NCBI GenBank assembly: GCA_005884985.1
Contig: VAYK01000105.1
Span: 1 to 10,380 of the forward strand
Reading direction: 5' to 3'
Source of the DNA: Actinomycetota bacterium
GTDB lineage: Bacteria > Actinomycetota > Thermoleophilia > Solirubrobacterales > 70-9
Length of the DNA: 10,380 bases
Position numbers and translations under genes: made by a program. Below, in pieces: positions 6,696 to 10,380 of the stretch. Within the stretch, counting starts at the first letter, position 1. Each line of letters starts with the position of its first letter. The notes under the pieces are model-generated. The model saw nothing but the letters and a program-made list of their open reading frames with translations, searched no databases and was not told where the DNA came from.

Positions 6696-8159
6696 CGAAC
6701 GGGAGGTCGGGCCCATGCGAGAGCGCGTCGATCCGCGCGGGCGGTGACGGGGCGACGTGAAGGCCGATAGCGGGCCGCGCATCTCCTCATGGTAGAGCGC
6801 GTGGCGCGCCCGGCCACCCTGCTTCGCCGCGTACATGGCGAGGTCCGCGTCGCTCACCAGCTGGTCGGGATCGACGTCGGGATCCGTGGTCAGGACGATC
6901 CCGGTGCTGGCACTGACAGGGGCCTCGTGGCCGTCGATCAGGAAGGGCGCCGAGAAGGCTTCTTCGAGCCGCTCGGCGATCTGCTCCACGACCTCCGAGT
7001 CGACTTCCTCGCAGAGCAGCGCGAACTCATCGCCACCGAACCTCGACACGGTGTCGCTGGGTCGCAGCATCGAGCGCAGGCGGCGCGCGACCTCGATCAG
7101 GAGGCGATCGCCCGCCTCGTGCCCGAAGCTGTCGTTGACGACCTTGAAGTGGTCGACGTCGCAGAACAGCACAGCGAGCGAGCCGCCACGCCTCAGGCGC
7201 GCCTTGGCGAGCATCAGCCGATCGGTGAACAGGGTGCGATTGGGCAGCCCGGTGAGCGGGTCGTGCATGGCCTGATGAGCGAGCTTCGCCTCGGTCCGCT
7301 TGCGCTCGGTGACGTCCTGCATCTGGGAGATCAGATAGAGGGTGCCCCGGTCCTCATCGCGCACCGGCGAGACGCTGAGCGAGATCCAGATCACCTCACC
7401 GTCGGCGCGGAGATAGCGCTTCTCGGTCACGTATCGCCCTCGCTCGCCATCGACCAGGTGACGGAGGCCCCGGTCGGTGTCGAGATCGTCCGGGTGCGTG
7501 ATATCCGCGAAGGACATCCCCGCGAGGTCCTCCTTGGAGTATCCGGTCAGGTCGGCGAGCGCCTGGTTCACCTGCAGCCACTCACCCTCCGGGCTGACGA
7601 TCGCCATCCCGGTCGCGCTGTCGTCGAAGGCGCGCCGGAACCGCTCCTCGGCCTCGCGCAGCGCGCGGTCTGACTCGTGGCGTTCGGAGATATCGTGGAG
7701 GAAGGCGTTGAGCCGGTAGCCACCTTCCGTGCGTAGTGCCGAGAGCGCGATCTCGACCGGGAACTCGGTGCCGTCGCGATGCATGGCCAGCATCTCGAAC
7801 CGCCGGCCGAGGAGCGTGTGCTCGCCCGTGCGCAGGAGGTCATTGAAGCGCTCGCGATAGACGTCCCGGAACCTCGGCGGGATGACGGTGTCGACGAGCT
7901 CGCGCCCGATCACCTCGTGGCGCAACCAGCCGAAGTCCCGCTCGGCCTGCTGGTTCCAGTCGACGATCCGGCCATCGGCCCGGGCCGAGATGAACGATTC
8001 GTGGGCGGTCTCCAGGACCGATCGGTATTCGACGAAGCGAGCACGGACCTCGAGCACCAAACGATGGACCGTGAGGCCCACGGCGCCCGCGATCATCAGC
8101 CACAGGAAGGCGCGGACCAGCTCGGCGCGCGGCGGGTAGTCGGGAGCGCCGGCGATCAC
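6693..8159 (-). CDS. PAS-PAS-GGDEF diguanylate cyclase, intact 3' part of a broken gene
   Basis: This 488-residue frame begins at a GTG without a Shine-Dalgarno site. It has one hydrophobic segment (about 16-37), PAS 1 (about 44-160, ending LHDISERHE), PAS 2 with its PAC part (about 168-288, ending QDVTERKR), then HDPLTGLPNR and a GGDEF domain (about 294-460). GGDEF at 375-379 is intact and RxxD (366-369) lies five residues before it, so both the active site and the c-di-GMP inhibitory site are present; an active enzyme would make c-di-GMP from two GTP. There is no EAL domain. A basic tail of about 25 residues (RHRPRGSTRSRMG...) ends it. Bases upstream translate in the same frame as more membrane protein interrupted by TAG at 8235-8237, so the true gene began further upstream. 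Whether this part is still made from GTG 8159 is unknown. Confidence 0.8.
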   Translation of the reverse strand: MIAGAPDYPPRAELVRAFLWLMIAGAVGLTVHRLVLEVRARFVEYRSVLETAHESFISARADGRIVDWNQQAERDFGWLRHEVIGRELVDTVIPPRFRDVYRERFNDLLRTGEHTLLGRRFEMLAMHRDGTEFPVEIALSALRTEGGYRLNAFLHDISERHESDRALREAEERFRRAFDDSATGMAIVSPEGEWLQVNQALADLTGYSKEDLAGMSFADITHPDDLDTDRGLRHLVDGERGRYVTEKRYLRADGEVIWISLSVSPVRDEDRGTLYLISQMQDVTERKRTEAKLAHQAMHDPLTGLPNRTLFTDRLMLAKARLRRGGSLAVLFCDVDHFKVVNDSFGHEAGDRLLIEVARRLRSMLRPSDTVSRFGGDEFALLCEEVDSEVVEQIAERLEEAFSAPFLIDGHEAPVSASTGIVLTTDPDVDPDQLVSDADLAMYAAKQGGRARHALYHEEMRGPLSAFTSPRHRPRGSTRSRMGPTSRS

Positions 8160-8481
8160 CGCGGGCGCGGCAAGCGTCAGAAACAGCCCCGCCAGCGACG
8201 CGAGCAGCTGGGTGCGTGTCCCGTAGAGCGCAAACTAGAACACGGGCAAGAGCACGAGCGCCGTGAAGATCGACGTGTCGGCGCCCGCGGCGTCACGCAG
8301 GAGCGCGACGATGGCGAAGCACCGAGGCGATCAGTGGCGGCACGAGCAGCCCGGCGGCGATCACCTGGCCATCTTTCGACCGCGTGCTGACGATCAGCAC
8401 GGCCACGAACGCGGCGACCGCGACGATCACGAACGGCGCCAGCCTTCTCGCGCGTCCACCGTGCTCGAGCGGCCGTTCCAT
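8160..8481 (-). pseudogene. Decayed N-terminal membrane sensor part of the diguanylate cyclase
   Basis: From ATG at 8481 (alternatives GTG 8538 or TTG 8562) the sequence reads MERPLEHGG..., then hydrophobic stretches APFVIVAVAAFVAVLIVS and VIAAGLLVPPLIASV. It then meets a TGA at 8293-8295 after a frame change. Removing one base near 8315-8325 continues the protein as FAIVALLRDAAGADTSIF and TALVLLPVF, then TAG (8235-8237), then FALYGTRTQLLASLAGLF and LTLAAPAVIAG, joining the GGDEF frame exactly. With both lesions repaired the protein would have about five membrane segments ahead of the PAS domains. The TAG sits where a codon such as TGG would give PVFWFALYG. Two independent lesions make real decay more likely than one base-calling error, though errors are not excluded. 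Confidence 0.75.
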
Positions 8482-8486
8482 CGGTC

Positions 8487-8518
8487 GACTACCGAGCGAG
8501 TTGCGACTCTCGCTAGTC
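8487..8518 (-). promoter_or_regulatory. Leader hairpin upstream of the cyclase start
   Basis: In RNA from the minus strand, GACT... pairs with ...AGTC (8515-8518 with 8487-8490), and AGCGAG pairs with CTCGCT (8509-8514 with 8495-8500) around an eight-base loop, with a four-base bulge at 8491-8494. It ends six bases before ATG 8481 and could occlude ribosome entry. It does not match a c-di-GMP riboswitch consensus that I know. If translation begins at GTG 8538 or TTG 8562, the hairpin lies in coding sequence and may be incidental. Confidence 0.35.
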
Positions 8519-8562
8519 CGTGCTTGATCCGGATCCACCCGTGACTCTTCCGACCGCTTCAA

Positions 8563-8663
8563 ACTCTGTGACCTTTATCGGCCGAATGGGAGATTTGCTG
8601 ACCTCGCTTACCTAGCATCGCTTCGCACAGACCGCAATTTGCGGGTTCGGTGCGCAGGCGCGG
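8563..8663. other. Intergenic region between era and the cyclase gene
   Basis: About 100 bases without coding potential, noticeably richer in A+T than the surrounding genes. They hold the candidate sigma-28 promoter. I see no hairpin followed by a T-run after the era stop, so no intrinsic terminator is called. Confidence 0.5.
8575..8601 (-). promoter_or_regulatory. Candidate sigma-28 (FliA/SigD-type) promoter of the cyclase gene
   Basis: The minus strand has GCCGATAA at 8582-8575, an exact match to the classical flagellar-sigma -10 consensus. TCAG lies 15 bases upstream (8601-8598), at the position of the -35 TAAA/TCAA element. Transcription would start near 8568, giving a leader of roughly 85 bases before ATG 8481. 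Coupling of a diguanylate cyclase to the motility sigma factor is biologically sensible. The -10 match is strong and the -35 match is partial. Confidence 0.45.
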
Positions 8664-9560
8664 CTATTCGATGCCGATCCGATCGAGCAGGGCGTCATCG
8701 CGGCGCCAGTGCTCGCGGACCTTGACCTGGAGATCCAGGAAGACGTGGGCGCCGAGGTCGCGCTCGAGCTCCTTTCGCGCCGCAGTGCCGATCTCGCGCA
8801 CCATCCGGCCCCCCTTGCCGACCAGGATCCCCTTCTGGGACTGCGTCTCGACCCAGACCTGAGCGTGCACCTCGACGAGGCCATCGTCGCGCACCTGGAT
8901 CTCGTCGACCTGCACCTCCACGGCGTGCGGGATCTCCTCGCGGGTGCGGCGAAGCACCTGCTCGCGGACCAGCTCGGCCAGATGGACCTCGCTCGGGAGG
9001 TCCGACTGGTCCTCCGGCGAGTAGAGGAACGGCCCCGTTGGGAGCAGCGAGGCGAGCCGGGCGATCAGCGGCTCCAAGCCCGTTCCCGTCCGCGCGCTGA
9101 CCGGGAATACCTCGTCCACGGCTTCCAGCTCTGCCGCGGCGACCAGCGCGGCAGCGGTCTGCGGAGTGCCAAGGCGGTCGCACTTGTTGACTGCGCAGAC
9201 CACCGCCGTCCCGTGCTTCGCCCCCAGGAGCGCCTTGGCGATGTACCTGTCGCCGGGGCCAATCCCCTGGTGTCCATCGACGACCAGCAGCGCGGCGTCG
9301 GCGTCGACCAGCTCCCTCTCGACGCGGCGCTGCATCCGCTCGGTAAGCGCGTCGCGCGGCCGCTGCACGCCCGGCAGGTCGACCAGAACCATCTGCCAAC
9401 CGGCGGGCGGCTGTGTGGCGATGCCTCGAATCGCGCGGCGGGTGGTCTGTGGACGATCGGAGACGATCGCCACCTTGGCGCCGACGATCGCGTTCACAAG
9501 CGTCGACTTGCCGACGTTGGGCCGACCCGCGAGGCCAACGAAGCCCGCTCGCGTCGACAC
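8664..9560 (-). CDS. era: GTPase Era, 16S rRNA-binding ribosome assembly factor
   Basis: An essential GTPase that binds the 3' end of 16S rRNA during 30S maturation. The 298-residue product has G1 GRPNVGKS (12-19), the switch I block SDRPQTTRRAIRGI (34-47), G3 DLPG (61-64), G4 NKCD (125-128) and G5 SAR (155-157). The C-terminal KH domain has GKGG (248-251) in QKGILVGKGG, followed by the REIG helix, and LDLQVKV near the end. G3 is DLPG rather than the usual DTPG, with a leucine at residue 62. The start is GTG at 9560 after a weak AGCGGGG. The gene follows ybeY by 20 bases, which fits the conserved phoH-ybeY-era neighbourhood. Genes often found between ybeY and era in other bacteria (CorC-type transporter, dgkA, cdd) are absent here. 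Confidence 0.96.
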   Translation of the reverse strand: MSTRAGFVGLAGRPNVGKSTLVNAIVGAKVAIVSDRPQTTRRAIRGIATQPPAGWQMVLVDLPGVQRPRDALTERMQRRVERELVDADAALLVVDGHQGIGPGDRYIAKALLGAKHGTAVVCAVNKCDRLGTPQTAAALVAAAELEAVDEVFPVSARTGTGLEPLIARLASLLPTGPFLYSPEDQSDLPSEVHLAELVREQVLRRTREEIPHAVEVQVDEIQVRDDGLVEVHAQVWVETQSQKGILVGKGGRMVREIGTAARKELERDLGAHVFLDLQVKVREHWRRDDALLDRIGIE

Positions 9561-9580
9561 CCCCGCTGTGAATGGATCGC

Positions 9581-9958
9581 TTACCGCTCGCTCCGTTCCA
9601 TCGACCGCATCACCTCCGCCTGCAAGTTCAGCATCTCGCCGCGGTCGACCTCGTGGTCGTATCCGCAGAGGTGGAGGACGCCGTGCACCGTCGCCCGGTG
9701 GAGGTCGGTGGCATGCTCGGGGCAGATGACGACGTCTCCGAGTTCGCGGGGGCCCGCGACTCGGTCCGCCCGGTCGATGGGAAACGAGAGGACGTCCGTG
9801 GGCTCGTCGTGCCCGAGGTGCTCGCGGTTCAGGTCGCGGATCCGGCCCGGGGCGACCAGCTCGACGGAGAGGTGCCCCTCAACGACTCCCACTGCGCGCA
9901 GGGCGGCCTCGGCCGCCGCGCGCAGCTCCCCCGGGACGTCCGCCAGGTCCACGGGCAC
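9581..9958 (-). CDS. ybeY: Endoribonuclease YbeY, 16S rRNA maturation factor
   Basis: A zinc-dependent single-strand endoribonuclease involved in 16S rRNA 3'-end processing and ribosome quality control. The family signature HGVLHLCGYDH is present, with the three zinc-ligand histidines at 92, 96 and 102 counted from GTG 9958. EPTDVLSFP, typical of the family, lies upstream at about 51-59. I prefer GTG 9958 (125 residues) because AAGAGGA ends nine bases before it. TTG at 9967, which overlaps the phoH stop as TTGA, is an alternative that adds three residues but leaves no Shine-Dalgarno spacing. The protein is somewhat shorter than the usual 150 or so, mainly at the N-terminus and after the zinc site. 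It lies between phoH and era, its normal partners. Confidence 0.95.
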   Translation of the reverse strand: MPVDLADVPGELRAAAEAALRAVGVVEGHLSVELVAPGRIRDLNREHLGHDEPTDVLSFPIDRADRVAGPRELGDVVICPEHATDLHRATVHGVLHLCGYDHEVDRGEMLNLQAEVMRSMERSER

Positions 9959-9963
9959 CGGGG

Positions 9964-10380
9964 TCAATCCTCTTGGTGGCTCTCCCGCTCGTAGTCGCCG
10001 TAGGCGGCGACGATCCTCTGCACGAGCTGGTGGCGGACGACGTCCTCGGCGCCGAACCGCACGAAGGAGATGTCGGCGACCTGCACGAGGATCTCCCCGA
10101 TCACCACCAGCCCAGAGCGCTGGTCGCGTGGCAGGTCGATCTGGGTGATGTCGCCGGTGACTACCATCTTCGAGCCGAAGCCGAGTCGGGTCAGGAACAT
10201 CTTCATTTGCTCGGGGCTCGTGTTCTGCGCCTCGTCGAGAATCACGAACGAGTCGTTGAGGGTACGGCCGCGCATGAATGCGAGCGGCGCGACCTCGATG
10301 ATCCCGCGGTCGAAGTAGGTGCTGACCCGCTCAGGGTCGAGCATGTCGTAGAGGGCGTCGAACAGCGGCCGCAGGTAGGG
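9964..10380 (-). CDS. phoH: PhoH-family ATPase, C-terminal part
   Basis: Only the last 138 residues are in the window; the gene continues past the right edge. The visible sequence opens PYLRPLFDALYDMLDPERV, then IEVAPLAFMRGRTLNDSFVILDEAQNTSPEQMKMFLTRLG. It contains the Walker B motif VILDEAQN and the TGDITQIDLP motif (sensor-like), both diagnostic of PhoH-like P-loop ATPases. The Walker A motif should lie beyond the edge. The family is predicted to act on RNA, sometimes linked to helicase or RNase activity, and its constant pairing with ybeY supports that. The stop TGA at 9964-9966 falls just before the ybeY start, so the two genes are probably co-translated. Confidence 0.95.
   Translation of the reverse strand, partial: PYLRPLFDALYDMLDPERVSTYFDRGIIEVAPLAFMRGRTLNDSFVILDEAQNTSPEQMKMFLTRLGFGSKMVVTGDITQIDLPRDQRSGLVVIGEILVQVADISFVRFGAEDVVRHQLVQRIVAAYGDYERESHQED
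9968..9974 (-). promoter_or_regulatory. Shine-Dalgarno site for ybeY
   Basis: AAGAGGA on the minus strand lies within the last codons of phoH, nine bases before GTG 9958. This favours that start over the TTG at 9967, which it directly abuts. Confidence 0.5.

Noticed and set aside
6683..6800. Tryptophan or histidine leader peptide and attenuator ahead of the hisIE-trp genes
   Set aside because: No short frame with clustered Trp or His codons and no terminator/antiterminator hairpins; the space is occupied by the cyclase coding end.
6683..6817. Longer N-terminus for HisIE
   Set aside because: The extra residues are a basic, low-complexity read-through of the cyclase 3' end, and the family starts close to MEHSS.
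4113..7673. Several plus-strand open frames of 290-310 codons opposite trpE, hisIE and the cyclase
   Set aside because: They mirror the codon structure of genes with clear catalytic motifs on the minus strand and show no domain of their own.
8482..8570. c-di-GMP (GEMM) riboswitch before the cyclase
   Set aside because: GGTCAC and some pairing are present, but the conserved GEMM core with its CACGCACAGGGC-type block and tetraloop/receptor is not seen.
8709..10148. Long plus-strand open frame opposite era, ybeY and phoH
   Set aside because: Antisense shadow of real genes in GC-rich DNA; Arg/Ser/Pro-rich translation without recognisable motifs.

Overview
This is a GC-rich window (visibly about two-thirds G+C) in which every supportable gene lies on the minus strand, so genes are read from high to low coordinates. 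GTG and TTG starts, stop/start overlaps, weak Shine-Dalgarno sites and a hisIE-to-trp gene order point to a high-GC Gram-positive lineage. Protein flavour suggests Actinobacteriota, perhaps Thermoleophilia (Solirubrobacterales/Gaiellales-like). That placement is inference, since no marker RNA gene is present.

Right part (about 10380 to 8664): the end of a PhoH-family ATPase gene, then ybeY and era. This is a conserved housekeeping cluster for 16S rRNA maturation and RNA metabolism. phoH and ybeY are overlapped or tightly coupled, and era follows 20 bp later.

Middle part (about 8663 to 6693): a diguanylate cyclase gene. The downstream reading frame encodes PAS-PAS-GGDEF with intact GGDEF and RxxD inhibitory-site motifs. 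Its N-terminal multi-membrane-segment sensor half is broken by a one-base frameshift near 8320 and an in-frame amber codon at 8235-8237. A candidate sigma-28 (motility-type) promoter and a leader hairpin lie upstream.

Left part (6682 to 1): hisIE-trpE-trpG-trpD-trpC-[HtrA-like protease]-trpF-trpB. This covers most of the chorismate-to-tryptophan pathway plus the bifunctional histidine enzyme. trpE/trpG form anthranilate synthase; trpD, trpF and trpC carry anthranilate to indole-3-glycerol phosphate; trpB (only its first 20 codons are here) makes tryptophan, and trpA presumably follows outside the window. Two things break the ordinary picture. TrpG is about 30 residues short through a clean in-frame internal gap next to its oxyanion-loop motif. 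A membrane-anchored trypsin-like PDZ protease also sits between trpC and trpF, flanked by a repeat element on one side and a perfect 16-bp palindrome on the other.

I saw no tRNA, rRNA, CRISPR array, insertion sequence or phage gene. Nothing here convinces me of a wholly new system. The best leads are the shortened TrpG, the decayed cyclase with its promoter, and the protease inserted in the trp operon.
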